Shown here in pieces: positions 42,540-52,811 of a stretch of 64,000 nucleotides of DNA. The position numbers and the translations under genes were made by a program. Origin of the DNA: Caldifarciminota bacterium (GTDB lineage: Bacteria; Hydrothermota; UBA3073); NCBI GenBank assembly GCA_030606335.1, contig JAUWGP010000008.1, positions 28,638-92,637 of the forward strand. The letters are read 5' to 3'. Below the pieces are notes generated by a model that was not told the origin of the DNA, searched no databases, and saw only the letters and a list, made by a program, of their open reading frames with translations. How positions within the stretch are numbered: position 1 is the first letter of the stretch; each line of letters begins with the position of its first letter.

Positions 42540-43277
42540 CTACGGACCCAAGTTTTGCATTGTTGAACCTCCAGTGATAGTGATGTTCCCCATTGTTGGA
42601 TTACCGTAGTAGTAAAGTCTTGATGCACCACTTAGATTAGCATTTAATATTCCACTTGTGTGAATCATAGCCTGACTTGCTCCGCTTAGAACGACATCTG
42701 CATTAATAGCTATGAAATTGTCTAATTCTGACGTACTGGCACCACTTGCATTGATATCCAGATCTTTACCATCCCCTTCCAGGGTAATGAGACTAGCACC
42801 AGATAAATTTAAATATACATTACCTGTGTTCATAGTAGTGATGACTATACTGGCACCTGATAAATTAGCCTCGAAAGCATGTTCGAAATCAAAATTGAAA
42901 ATAGTAGCTTCAGATGCTCCACTCAGATTTAAGTCCTCCAAATCAGGGAGTGTAATATCAGCTTCAAGAGTTACATTCTGATAAGAATATCCTCTGTCAA
43001 GGTATATTTTGAATGTATTTCCCTGCTTAATTGCATTAAGATAATTTTCAATATTATCGTCAACTCTCAATACAATACTGAAACTATCACTCTGGGTGAT
43101 AGTAGCCTTAAATGCATTAGCTATATCGATTTTGGTGAAATCGATAAAATTTTTCTCTATCGTGACCACATTTCCTGAACCTGTAATGGTATTTGGAGCT
43201 GATATATTTATGAAACATCCTATAGTTGTACAAATAATTAGGATTATAGGTATCGCAAGATATTTAAGTTTTTTCAT
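42540..43277 (-). CDS. GIN-domain (DUF2807) lipoprotein with LSGAS repeats
   Basis: A 245-residue protein. Lipoprotein signal with TTIGC (Cys21). From about residue 33 (GSGNVVTIEKNFIDFTKIDI) to the end it is a GIN/DUF2807 domain, a right-handed beta-helix with the repeated motif (N)LSGAS, seen six or seven times at 15-25-residue intervals. These proteins are common and numerous in FCB bacteria, sometimes called putative autotransporter adhesin heads. Function is unknown; a surface-binding role is inferred. GAGGAG is a good ribosome site. Confidence 0.88.
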   Translation of the reverse strand: MKKLKYLAIPIILIICTTIGCFINISAPNTITGSGNVVTIEKNFIDFTKIDIANAFKATITQSDSFSIVLRVDDNIENYLNAIKQGNTFKIYLDRGYSYQNVTLEADITLPDLEDLNLSGASEATIFNFDFEHAFEANLSGASIVITTMNTGNVYLNLSGASLITLEGDGKDLDINASGASTSELDNFIAINADVVLSGASQAMIHTSGILNANLSGASRLYYYGNPTMGNITITGGSTMQNLGP

Positions 43278-43336
43278 ATATCATCTCCTCTATATATAGC
43301 TGTTATATAATAAATCAACCTTCCAATTCTCCCTAT

Positions 43337-43365
43337 ATTATATCACAAATTATTACAAAAATCAA
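43337..43365 (-). promoter_or_regulatory. Promoter of the GIN-domain gene
   Basis: TTGATT (43365-43360), 17 bp, TATAAT (43342-43337) on the minus strand, about 53 bp before the ATG at 43277 once the start near 43330 is allowed for. Confidence 0.75.
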
Positions 43366-43415
43366 GAAAAAAGGAGATAAACCTATCAATCCGGTGTTTT
43401 GAACGCAATTTATGG

Positions 43416-43498
43416 AGCACTATATAAATAGTGCTACCATTTAACATCTGTTGTATATGTTAAAGCGAAGCACATATCCGTTTCCGTCAACTGACGGA
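43416..43498. repeat. Two hairpins downstream of the export-protein operon
   Basis: AGCACTAT-ATAA-ATAGTGCT (43416-43435) and TCCGTCA-AC-TGACGGA (43483-43498). They lie between the operon's last stop (43572, minus) and the promoter of the next gene, so they could end transcription, although neither is followed by a T-run on the minus strand. Confidence 0.4.
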
Positions 43499-43571
43499 GA
43501 CATCTGACAGAAAGGTGAGAAAGAGATTATGAGGGTGTGATATTCCTCGAACTTATTTGTCCAGAATAATA

Positions 43572-45578
43572 CTATTTCAGCACCAAGAACTTTCTGTCAC
43601 CAGTATATTTACCCACAACCATCTTAAGAAAATATACACCCGATACAAGCTCATCTGTATTTATTGTAAGGGTATGCTTTCCAGCATTAAATCTTTCGTT
43701 TGTAAGTATGCTTATAAGTGAACCTGTTACATCGTATATCCTTATGGATACATGTTCATTCCTTGGGATGCTGAAATTTAATGTTGCAGACTTTGAGATT
43801 GGGTTTGGAGTTATAACAGGAAGATTGTAAGCCAGTTCCTGAGAAGTTTCCTCTACACCAAGTTCAAACCAGGATGTAAGATTGTAGATTAATGTATCCT
43901 GTGCGTTTGTGTCAGTTACGGCATGAAAAGGGAAGTACAGGAATACTACCTTAAATCCAAACTCCGGGTCTTCATATCTGTATCCAAGAATGTTCCCCTC
44001 CTCATCGAAAAAGAGCGGAACACACTCATCATCTATTTCAGTGAATATGCCGGTCCAGGTTATCTGCTCTACTAAATTACAGTCAACAGTTACCTCAGAA
44101 GGCATACCTGTGGTGAGTATATCTGTGTTTTCTATGGTAACAGTGAAGGGAGATTCGAGTATGTAATCATCGATGCCTGCATATACCTTCAAGTAATCTC
44201 TTAAAGGATGTGGTGATGGGTATGCAATCCACTCACCATAACCAAGACCATAGCCACCCCCGGGTATATCCTGACCAGCAAGGAATAAACATCCACCGTT
44301 GTCCATGAAGTCTCTGAAGGGTTGAATCCAAGACCAGCCGTAAGGCTCCATAGCAAAGTTAGCACCGGTGAAAGCAAGCCATGAAACAGCCCTTGCCCCA
44401 TCACCTGTTGCATAGAAGTCTGTTACTGTGTTATCAGCGATACCGTCAGTTCTTTCATACCATAAGTCCCAGGGCAGACCTAAAAATGCATCGTGTAAAC
44501 CAGAACCCCAGTTTTCATCAGACTCGATATATAGAAGAGCGTTTCCGGGTGTACCCGCCTTAACCTTATACCAGTACACAGGAGTTATATCTACTGCACC
44601 CACACCATCAGAACCCTCAACCCAGTAGGTTACCTTAGTTTCTGGTGGCTGATCTGGTATTGTCACATGCCACCATGCATATTCCCATCCAGGTGCAGGA
44701 AACCTCACTGAATCCTGAATTACATTAACATCCAGGGTATCATATGTATCATTAAGAATATAGTAGAGCGTTATATTATCGATTCCCAGGGTCGAGGCAT
44801 CCGGGTCGAAGTCTTCTGTATAGATATCAACCATTCTATCACCCGTGTTATATGTCCCTTGTAATTCTTCAGCCTCGATGACAGGACCAATATTCTCATA
44901 GACCTTCACGAGCGCTCTTACCCAGAAGAGGTGCCATGAGGAATACCAACCAGGTCCATTTGCTGCTGGGGCTGCACCACCCTGCTTATAACATATTGCA
45001 TGGTACGGGGGACTTACATTCGGATCTATCCTCGATGTATGGCTTGAGTCACCTATTACAGTACCAGCCCAGAAGGCATCCTTACCTACATCAGGGGTGC
45101 CAGGGACGCTGAGGGTATCCCACTGCCAGTCTTCGGTAAATGGAAAGTCAAATTCAGCTCGTGCGAAAATAGTTCCAACAGGAGTTGGTCCTGGCATAGA
45201 TGCGGAATTGTGATACTCTTCATAGGAATTAAGTGTTACTCCATCAGGGACGTCTGCTACAAGTCCCCAGTATGAGTAGACCCCAGCATCTGAAAACATG
45301 TATTTACAGAAGTGTACTTCAACAAGAGAGCAGGCTGCAGGTGGTTCAAAGAATACACCAAGTGTGTCACCAGGAAGATAAGGACACAGATAACCACCAT
45401 AAATACCATCATACTGTATAAGCCACCAGACCCAGTCTTTTTCAGCAGTAACTATTTTACTTGGCTCTCCAGGTTTAGTTGGTAAAAGGTAAACCTCTCT
45501 GGATTTTGCGTAAATATTGTCTGGTTTAAGAAGACCCAGGGTCAAAATTATTACAAGTATATATATTGTTTTCATCAT
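43572..45578 (-). CDS. Secreted protein with C-terminal sorting domain
   Basis: A 668-residue exported protein. The first ATG of ATGATG follows GGAGGT. Signal peptide 1-24 (ILVIILTLGLLKPDNIYA). The N-terminal half (to about 260) is a beta-sandwich like the C-terminal-binding or jelly-roll modules of secreted proteins; next, GPVIEAEELQGTYNTGDRMV begins an Ig-like domain; then ALLYIESDENWGSGLHDAFL, with GGCLFLAGQDIPG, looks like a flavodoxin/GATase-like domain. The end (LPVITPNPISKSATLNFSIP, then IRIYDVTGSLISIL and SGVYFLKMVVG) is the type IX sorting domain. No catalytic triad is recognised. It is the last gene of the co-oriented export cluster. Confidence 0.85.
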   Translation of the reverse strand: MMKTIYILVIILTLGLLKPDNIYAKSREVYLLPTKPGEPSKIVTAEKDWVWWLIQYDGIYGGYLCPYLPGDTLGVFFEPPAACSLVEVHFCKYMFSDAGVYSYWGLVADVPDGVTLNSYEEYHNSASMPGPTPVGTIFARAEFDFPFTEDWQWDTLSVPGTPDVGKDAFWAGTVIGDSSHTSRIDPNVSPPYHAICYKQGGAAPAANGPGWYSSWHLFWVRALVKVYENIGPVIEAEELQGTYNTGDRMVDIYTEDFDPDASTLGIDNITLYYILNDTYDTLDVNVIQDSVRFPAPGWEYAWWHVTIPDQPPETKVTYWVEGSDGVGAVDITPVYWYKVKAGTPGNALLYIESDENWGSGLHDAFLGLPWDLWYERTDGIADNTVTDFYATGDGARAVSWLAFTGANFAMEPYGWSWIQPFRDFMDNGGCLFLAGQDIPGGGYGLGYGEWIAYPSPHPLRDYLKVYAGIDDYILESPFTVTIENTDILTTGMPSEVTVDCNLVEQITWTGIFTEIDDECVPLFFDEEGNILGYRYEDPEFGFKVVFLYFPFHAVTDTNAQDTLIYNLTSWFELGVEETSQELAYNLPVITPNPISKSATLNFSIPRNEHVSIRIYDVTGSLISILTNERFNAGKHTLTINTDELVSGVYFLKMVVGKYTGDRKFLVLK

Positions 45579-45702
45579 AGTTACCTCCAGTTAGATGAAT
45601 TAGGGTATAGGTATTTACAACACACTAAACAAATCTATTTTTTTTGATATCGTTTATTTTTATTGAAATACTCTAACGCCGATTTAACTCAAAAAAAGAA
45701 CA

Positions 45703-48504
45703 TTATCTCATTTTTAATAATTTCTTTATTTCAGTATATTCACCTGCAGTAACTTTAAGAAAATATACTCCAACTGGGACTTTTTTCCCAAAATTATTTC
45801 TCCCATCCCATTCAGTTGTAAACTTAGCTCTTGTAATTCCCTTATTCCACATGGTCTTAACCAATCTTCCACTTAGATCGTAAATAAAAATTTGAGAATT
45901 TTTTGACTCTGAATCCTGAGTAGTTAATTCTATAATTACTTTTGTGCTAAATGGATTGGGATATACTATAACACCAAGAATTGGGATTCCCTGTTCTCTA
46001 TTATCATCTGCTACTCCTATTAGCTTCCAGTCGGTAACTTTACCATATATATCATATCCTCTATGCCTACGGTCATCCATCCATGTAAACACTATGATGT
46101 TATGATTACAGTCAAGGCAAAACCGCCATGATTTTTGATGATTGTAAGGTAAAGAATCAGAGGCATTTATCTGTAAGTTTTCACCTACCACAACACCGTT
46201 CTCATATTTTTGTGCCATTATTTCAGGATCGCCATCAGGGTTCCTATAGTCCTCCCATGTTATCAAAAACCTTTCACCATAAGGGTCTATAGCTATTGAT
46301 GGTGACAACTGCCAATTCGTTCCTTCGTCATCGTTCACTCTGAAGTTAGAACCTATAGGATTTCCTGACGCATCATATGTTTGTGCATAAATGTCATAAT
46401 CACTACGACAATCCACCCAGCATATCACAAATTTTCCCTCACAATCCATAGCTACTGATGGTAACTTTTGGGAACTCCACGTTTCATCGTCATTTATTTT
46501 GAAATTCGACCCTAAAGGATTTCCAAGCACATCGTACATCTGGGCATAGATATCATAATTATGATTACGCTTGTCTTCCCAGCAAATCATAAAGTTGCCA
46601 GTACTGTCAATAGCTGCTGAAGGATAAGATTGCCAATTTGTTCCTTCATCATCATTTACTTTGAAATTTGAACCTATAGAGTTTCCATAGGAATTATATC
46701 TCTGAGCATAGATATCCCAGTAACCGTTATACGAACAACCCATCCAGCAAATGACAAAGTTGCCGTTAAAGTCCATAGCTACTGATGGGAACCTGTGATT
46801 TATTATCTCTGTATCGTTGTTAACCTTAAAGTTTATTCCTACTGGAATACCAGATGCATCATATATCTCTGCATAGATATCGAGATCGTTATTACGCCTA
46901 TCCTCCCAGCAAACCACAAAATTTCCTTTGTAATCCATTGATGCTGAAGGTGATAATTGCCATTTGGTCCCTACATCGTCATTTACTTTGAAGTTCTGAC
47001 CGCAAAAATTTCCAAATGTATCGTATATCTGTGCATATATATCCCAGTTACCATTTCGATCATCTTGCCAACAAACCATAAATTTTTCGCACATATTACT
47101 TGCCACTGAAGGATACTCTTGTGATCTTGTTCCTTGATCTTCTGACCATTTGAAGTTTGAACCAACTGGGTTGACGAGACTATCGTATCTCTGCACATAT
47201 ATATCCGCATTATCATTGCGCCAGTCAATCCAGCAAATTAAAAAGTTTCCGTTAATATCCATTGATGCTGAAGGTGATAATTGCATGCTTGTCTCTCCGT
47301 CCTCATTCACTCTGAAGTTCGACCCTATAGGACTTCCTGATGTATCGTATAGTTGCGCATAAATATCTGGCTCATAGTTATCTCGCCAATCAGTCCAGCA
47401 AATCATAAAGTTACCACCTGCACCCATTACTATCGTTGGATATTGTTGCCAGTTCATACCCTCATCGTCGTTTACTTTGAAGATAAGACCCATTGGGTTA
47501 CCTAATGCATCAAATTTCAGCGCATAGATATCACCGTCGTCTGCTTGCAGGTCCTGCCAACTGACAACAAAACTCCTACTACTGTCCACTGCAATTGAGG
47601 GAGGCAAAGCAGTTACTTCTGTATTATTAATCATAAAATTTGAGCCGACAGGATTTCCTGTGTAATCATATATCTGTATGTATATTTCCCAATCACCCTT
47701 ACGACTGTCTACCCAGCATAATATAAAGTTACCATTAATATCTATAGCTGCTGAGGGATAGTACTGCATATTCGTTCCTTCGTCATCGTTCACTCTGAAG
47801 TTAGAACCTATAGGATTTCCTGACGCATCATATCTTTGTGCATACACATCGAGATTGTAATTACGCGAATCCATCCAGCAAATTATAAAGTTACCATAGA
47901 CATCAATTGCTATCGATGGATAAAACTGACCAGCCATCCCGGCATCATCATTTACTTTAAAGTTTGAATCGATTGGATTACCTAAGCTATCATATCTCTG
48001 TGCATATATATCCGTAAAACCACTACGGTCGTCTTGCCAGCATATCACAAAGTTACCGAAGCTATCCATACCTATTGAAGGATTCGTCTGCCAATTTATA
48101 CCAGCATCATCATTAACCCTGAATTCAGAGCCCATTGGATTACCACGAACATCGTATATTAATGCATATATGTCAGAACTAATTGTGCTGTTGTCTACCC
48201 AGCATATCACAAAGTAGCTGTTTTTACACATAGCGACTGAGGGAAAATATTGATTACATCCACCTGTAGTATCATCATTGACAAGAAAGTCGTTTTTAAT
48301 CACATCCTTTGATTCATTCCAACCGAGTTTGTTAAAAATTTTTTCTTCTTGAATATTTGGATAAATATCTGCGTTTAATGTTAAAGAAATGGATAACAAA
48401 GGTATCATAAATATTACAACTGGCAATGTCCTTGTCTTTGATACAGGCGTTATATTGTTTCTGATAAGGACTTTTGTTTTGTATATCTTGGTTTCTTTTT
48501 GCAT
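45703..48504 (-). CDS. Secreted 14-repeat propeller protein with C-terminal sorting domain
   Basis: A 933-residue exported protein. A long polar lead (about 30 residues) precedes a signal-like segment (PVVIFMIPLLSISLTLNA); initiation at an internal Met (residue 33) is possible. From about 75 to 800 it consists of about 14 copies of a 50-55-residue unit: NF(K/R)VNDD.GTNWQ.YPS, then DGNF(V/I)ICW.D.RN, DIYAQRYD and GNP(I/V)GS. These are beta-propeller blades like those in secreted adhesins or lectins; 14 blades suggest two seven-bladed rings. The end (VVYPNPFSTKVIIELTT, then IYDLSGRLVKTM and GVYFLKVTAGEYTE) is the sorting domain. It has no enzyme motif. Confidence 0.85.
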   Translation of the reverse strand: MQKETKIYKTKVLIRNNITPVSKTRTLPVVIFMIPLLSISLTLNADIYPNIQEEKIFNKLGWNESKDVIKNDFLVNDDTTGGCNQYFPSVAMCKNSYFVICWVDNSTISSDIYALIYDVRGNPMGSEFRVNDDAGINWQTNPSIGMDSFGNFVICWQDDRSGFTDIYAQRYDSLGNPIDSNFKVNDDAGMAGQFYPSIAIDVYGNFIICWMDSRNYNLDVYAQRYDASGNPIGSNFRVNDDEGTNMQYYPSAAIDINGNFILCWVDSRKGDWEIYIQIYDYTGNPVGSNFMINNTEVTALPPSIAVDSSRSFVVSWQDLQADDGDIYALKFDALGNPMGLIFKVNDDEGMNWQQYPTIVMGAGGNFMICWTDWRDNYEPDIYAQLYDTSGSPIGSNFRVNEDGETSMQLSPSASMDINGNFLICWIDWRNDNADIYVQRYDSLVNPVGSNFKWSEDQGTRSQEYPSVASNMCEKFMVCWQDDRNGNWDIYAQIYDTFGNFCGQNFKVNDDVGTKWQLSPSASMDYKGNFVVCWEDRRNNDLDIYAEIYDASGIPVGINFKVNNDTEIINHRFPSVAMDFNGNFVICWMGCSYNGYWDIYAQRYNSYGNSIGSNFKVNDDEGTNWQSYPSAAIDSTGNFMICWEDKRNHNYDIYAQMYDVLGNPLGSNFKINDDETWSSQKLPSVAMDCEGKFVICWVDCRSDYDIYAQTYDASGNPIGSNFRVNDDEGTNWQLSPSIAIDPYGERFLITWEDYRNPDGDPEIMAQKYENGVVVGENLQINASDSLPYNHQKSWRFCLDCNHNIIVFTWMDDRRHRGYDIYGKVTDWKLIGVADDNREQGIPILGVIVYPNPFSTKVIIELTTQDSESKNSQIFIYDLSGRLVKTMWNKGITRAKFTTEWDGRNNFGKKVPVGVYFLKVTAGEYTEIKKLLKMR

Positions 48505-48571
48505 TTTTTTATCATTAATAATGCAATTTAATCTTATATTGAATCAACCTGGAGCAAAAAACAAAAATTGT

Positions 48572-51500
48572 TTATTTGATGGCGATAACTTTTCTCGTTA
48601 AGTTGCTTTCTTTATTCTCCAATCTTATAAAGTATATACCTGCACATAATTCATCCTCACTCATATCCCAACCTATCATATAGTTACGTGGTTCCCTGAA
48701 TCCTTCGAATAAATTCTTTTTCAACCTACCTGTGATGTCATAAACTTTGACACTGGTTCTGCTCCTCTTATTTCCGGGTATTTGATAGTTAATGTGTATC
48801 TTTGAGGAGAATGGGTTAGGATAACACTGAAGGGATAATTTTATATTCTCATTCTCACCATCTACACCTTCACCATATAAAATCCAATTTATGATTCTAT
48901 TCATAAGAGTGTCCCTTACGATTTCGTTATTGATGGATTCAAAACCAAAGGGTAGGGTAACGGTTCGACTATTAGCAATTTCTCCTCTTACCCCAGCACA
49001 GCCATCATCCTGGTATATAAAAATTGATTCCGAATGGGGATAGTATTCATCAAAAGAAGATTGACATATCTGATTAGAGGCTCCTGAACCACCGGATATG
49101 TTGAATTCCAATTCATTTCCGATAGGATCATCAATTATACCAATTATTGTATCAATATCAATATCAAAATTAATACCCCATGGGATTACGCCAAGAAAAC
49201 GAATAAGATTTCCATATCGAATATCATATATACCTTGACTGGATAAAAAAAGGTTTCCTCTATGTCGAGTAATATACAGATAAAGAATCGTATCTTCTTG
49301 TTGACTTATTGAACTTGAGTTATAATATTCCTGTTGATATGATAAATTACCACAGGTTGTTCCTGTCTCCCATACAATGATATCATATCGATTAAGAATT
49401 GAGGTATCTGGAGAACCATAACAAAAGACATCGTATACATCGCAATTGTAACCATTATTCGATAGTGCATCAGTATAATATGTTTCATAGAATTTAGGAT
49501 TACCTATAGGAGGTCGATTATAATTGTCATCATCAACCACCAATATATTCGCATTCCTAACAAAAGGTTTTGTGGTAAATTCCATTAAATTAATGTATTC
49601 TTTTACATTTCCAATACTATCCTCTGCTGTTATATTTATATTATAGAACTCCTCTTCGTTTACAGGTGTTGTCCAGATGTTTTGATAGAAACTACTGTCT
49701 ACTGGATTGAGTGTAATAGTTGTTAGAGGATTTCCCACTGGATTTTCGATTACAAAATTTGCCGAAAAAACACCAGAACCGTCGATAAGTTGCATTCTTA
49801 TAATTACATTTTCACCTGGCTCAAGATATCTTGGTATAACATCTGGATAATGGACAAACGGACCAACATCGTCATATATTTTTATACTAAGAGTATCTCT
49901 CCACTCAACTTGAAAAGAATCATGAATTTCTAAATAAAAGTTGACTAAATGACCATCTGGACAAATTTCTGATACAAGGATTTTATAATGTCCCTGAGAA
50001 ACAGCATAACCAAAAGGTTCTATATCACCATAGGATTGTTGATTCGAATCTATATCTGATATATAATGATCCCCTGTTATTATGGATGCTGTAATACCAT
50101 TTAATGGGAAAGGTCCTTCATTCCAAAGTTCTACTTGTATATATAAAAAATCTCCCTGACTTGGGATTGAATCGTCACCAATTATCTGCCAGTCTGATAT
50201 AGAAACGGGTCCAAGAGTTGTAAAACTGGTTCCATTTTCGATAATTGTTGTATTTGATAGATTATCTGTTGCTTGTATGTTGATCCACCAGCTATTACCT
50301 TCATAAGGGGTCTGCCATGAATTTCCATATATATGATCTTCAGAAAGACTATCATTATGAACACCATCATCAAATAGATATAACGAATCATATAGACTAT
50401 CTTCAATAGATACTATATAAGCTTTAACCTCTGATATGCCATCTGGGTCGAATACAAAAGCTCTTATTGTTACCGAATCTCCGGGCGATACCTGTGTTGG
50501 AATTGTCTCAATATTAAGCACTATTGGAGACTCAAGGATATAACCATTATTAAATTGATCTATTGCCATCTGTGCATGTTCTTCAAGTTCGTCTAATGTG
50601 TAACCAACTACAACTGCAATAGTGAAATCAACCTCTTCTTCAGGTTCTAAAACCTGATAAGAACCACTGCTTGATAGCTGTCTAACATCATGTGGGATTT
50701 GCCATGACATAAAAATACTATCTGATAAAACATTATATTTAAGAGAGTCATTACCATCATAATCAACCGGGTCGCTATAAAGCCATGGACGGAATCCAGT
50801 CAGCCCTGCATTTCCCGGAGTCTCGCACAAAACCACTCCAATGTAACCCGCGAGCGTAGTCCAATCGGGTTCGTAGTTGTCGTAATCATATGTGTATCCT
50901 AAAGATAGGTCTGTATTATAATCAACCAGGTCATCCCATGCCCCTTGATCGAGCTCGTCAATACCAGAACCAATATCGTTGTCCATAAAGAATCCTGTAT
51001 ATAAATTTCTTAGAGGAAAATCATTCATATTTCTTATTTTATAATTAATAAAAAAGTAGCATCCATTATCTGGCATATTCCAGGAATATGTTCTTTGTTC
51101 TACTCTTATACCAAGTCCCAAACCATCGTATGGTCCTGTATCTCTATCCCAGATAACAACGGCACTATCGGCTGGTATCCAGTCTCCTGCAACACCGTAT
51201 GTATCCTGCATAGAAACTATATCACCATCTGCTGGGTCAAGCTGCATCTCAGGTGGTCTTCTGCTATTAAGAGAGGTATCTGCAAATGGCCATAATCCCC
51301 GGTAGCTCTCTGGATACATACTGGTTTGTACAAAGAGGAAGCATCCATCATTCGGATATCCTTCTGGGATTCTCTGGTCGCTGAAATAGAGACCCAAACC
51401 GGATATATCCCCAAGGATTCCCACATCTTGCATTTCCAATACTCTCATTGCACCCAGGTCAGAGTGGTAAACACCTTTGCTTACATTGGGTACCCAAACA

Positions 51501-51880
51501 GTATCATCGGCACTTATAATGGGATATAATGCACCCACCCATAAACCAGCAGAATAACAATAGTATTGTTCAGAACCAGCAGGATATTCGCAACCAAGTC
51601 CTCTCAAATCAGGATATACATCCCAGGACCAGGTTGGAAATGAACCGTCATAGTAATCCCAGTCAGGAGGTCTCACAAATGGTCCACCTCCCTGGATTGT
51701 ATTGCTTACCATATAATCGGTTAAATCACCGCATCCTGTCCAACCTATAATCCAGAGGTCTGCTGGCTCGTTGGTTACTTCGCGATAAATTCTATTTCTA
51801 AGAGCTGGTTTATAGATAGATTTCGGATAAGGGGAGATACATAGTAGGGTAGAGACCAAATAAATTACAGATGAGAACAT
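48572..51880 (-). CDS. Very large secreted protein with C-terminal sorting domain
   Basis: A 1102-residue exported protein with ribosome site AGGAGAGG and a short signal (1-17). The first 420 residues (LWIIGWTGCGDLTDYMVSNT, then YYCYSAGLWVGALYP and WDRDTGPYDGLGLGIRVEQR) form a large domain that I recognise only as typical of uncultured FCB-type secreted proteins. There follow Ig-like modules (IETIPTQVSPGDSVTIRAFV, then VNEEEFYNINITAEDSIGNV), a Rossmann/GATase-like part (NANILVVDDDNYNRPPIG, then YDIIVWETGTTCGN) and the sorting domain (LQCYPNPFSSKIHINYQIPG, then VYDITGRLKKN, GIYFIRLENKE). It may be a surface peptidase-like or scaffold protein; no active site is identified. Confidence 0.85.
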   Translation of the reverse strand: MFSSVIYLVSTLLCISPYPKSIYKPALRNRIYREVTNEPADLWIIGWTGCGDLTDYMVSNTIQGGGPFVRPPDWDYYDGSFPTWSWDVYPDLRGLGCEYPAGSEQYYCYSAGLWVGALYPIISADDTVWVPNVSKGVYHSDLGAMRVLEMQDVGILGDISGLGLYFSDQRIPEGYPNDGCFLFVQTSMYPESYRGLWPFADTSLNSRRPPEMQLDPADGDIVSMQDTYGVAGDWIPADSAVVIWDRDTGPYDGLGLGIRVEQRTYSWNMPDNGCYFFINYKIRNMNDFPLRNLYTGFFMDNDIGSGIDELDQGAWDDLVDYNTDLSLGYTYDYDNYEPDWTTLAGYIGVVLCETPGNAGLTGFRPWLYSDPVDYDGNDSLKYNVLSDSIFMSWQIPHDVRQLSSSGSYQVLEPEEEVDFTIAVVVGYTLDELEEHAQMAIDQFNNGYILESPIVLNIETIPTQVSPGDSVTIRAFVFDPDGISEVKAYIVSIEDSLYDSLYLFDDGVHNDSLSEDHIYGNSWQTPYEGNSWWINIQATDNLSNTTIIENGTSFTTLGPVSISDWQIIGDDSIPSQGDFLYIQVELWNEGPFPLNGITASIITGDHYISDIDSNQQSYGDIEPFGYAVSQGHYKILVSEICPDGHLVNFYLEIHDSFQVEWRDTLSIKIYDDVGPFVHYPDVIPRYLEPGENVIIRMQLIDGSGVFSANFVIENPVGNPLTTITLNPVDSSFYQNIWTTPVNEEEFYNINITAEDSIGNVKEYINLMEFTTKPFVRNANILVVDDDNYNRPPIGNPKFYETYYTDALSNNGYNCDVYDVFCYGSPDTSILNRYDIIVWETGTTCGNLSYQQEYYNSSSISQQEDTILYLYITRHRGNLFLSSQGIYDIRYGNLIRFLGVIPWGINFDIDIDTIIGIIDDPIGNELEFNISGGSGASNQICQSSFDEYYPHSESIFIYQDDGCAGVRGEIANSRTVTLPFGFESINNEIVRDTLMNRIINWILYGEGVDGENENIKLSLQCYPNPFSSKIHINYQIPGNKRSRTSVKVYDITGRLKKNLFEGFREPRNYMIGWDMSEDELCAGIYFIRLENKESNLTRKVIAIK

Positions 51881-51955
51881 TGCCTCTCCTTTTTAAATAA
51901 ACATAATACTATTTTTTATTTCTTTACTGTCAGATTCCTTGAAAAAACCTTCATT

Positions 51956-52789
51956 TTACTTCCAGGGTTCATGTGGGAGATAAGGACTTAAAGCCTCAAT
52001 TACTCCAGTATCATCTCTTCGATAAGCGATCCAGTCTCCATCGGGTGACCATGAGAGGGATGTAGCAGTAAAGGATAGAGGATATCTTGTAACGCCTGAT
52101 TGATGAGGTGTAATTACATATATCCACATATCATCTGTATAAGCTACTTTTTCCCCATCTGGAGAGAAGACAGGACATTTTCCAGTAGGTGTTATTCTTT
52201 CATATTCCTCATCCTCAAGGGAATATATGTAAATACCTGAATTCTCATAGACGATTTTGCTACCGTCTGGTGCAAATTCGGGGTTGTTTCCATCTATCAA
52301 GAAGGTAAATGAACTATCTACAATGGATATGAGCCAGATTCTCGATAGATAATCTTCAATTATAATAGAATTTTGGTATCGTTTCACGCCTTTATACAAA
52401 TCCAAAGGAGGCGTCCCAGGTGGTAGACCTATGTCATCTGGTGAAATAGTAAAAATGACATTGCTATCATCATTTGAAAGACATATCTCTAAAATATACA
52501 TGGCTTCTTCTGTGAAACATACATAAGTAACACTATCTTCACTATTCCAGTTTGGATATGTACCGGTTGTTATATTTACAATTGTTGTGTCAAAGGTTCT
52601 GATATATGATATAACCTTATCTGAGCGGTATTCATGGACAAAAGCTATCTTCTCACCATCTGGAGCCCAGGAAGGATCAACCAAATCTATATTTACTGGT
52701 GTAAGGACAGGTGTGTCTTCTATAATTACATGCCCTACTCTCCCACAACTACAGACCAATAAGAATAATATTACTATCCAGTCTTTCAT
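51956..52789 (-). CDS. TolB-like propeller lipoprotein
   Basis: A 277-residue protein. Lipoprotein signal with LLVCSC (Cys15). At least four WD40-like/TolB blades follow: DPSWAPDGEKIAFVHEYRSD, NPEFAPDGSKIVYENS, CPVFSPDGEKVAYTDD and LSWSPDGDWIAYRR. TolB-like propellers often dock on outer-membrane or periplasmic partners. It lies 22 bases downstream of a TonB-dependent receptor on the same strand, so it may be an accessory to that receptor. No Shine-Dalgarno sequence. Confidence 0.82.
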   Translation of the reverse strand: MKDWIVILFLLVCSCGRVGHVIIEDTPVLTPVNIDLVDPSWAPDGEKIAFVHEYRSDKVISYIRTFDTTIVNITTGTYPNWNSEDSVTYVCFTEEAMYILEICLSNDDSNVIFTISPDDIGLPPGTPPLDLYKGVKRYQNSIIIEDYLSRIWLISIVDSSFTFLIDGNNPEFAPDGSKIVYENSGIYIYSLEDEEYERITPTGKCPVFSPDGEKVAYTDDMWIYVITPHQSGVTRYPLSFTATSLSWSPDGDWIAYRRDDTGVIEALSPYLPHEPWK

Positions 52790-52811
52790 AAAGAATAATT
52801 ACAAACTAATA

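Noticed and set aside
46290-48260. Regularly spaced similar DNA segments that could suggest a CRISPR array
   Set aside because: The period of about 155 bp is a multiple of three, the frame is open throughout, and the units translate to propeller blades. No CRISPR array was found anywhere in the window.
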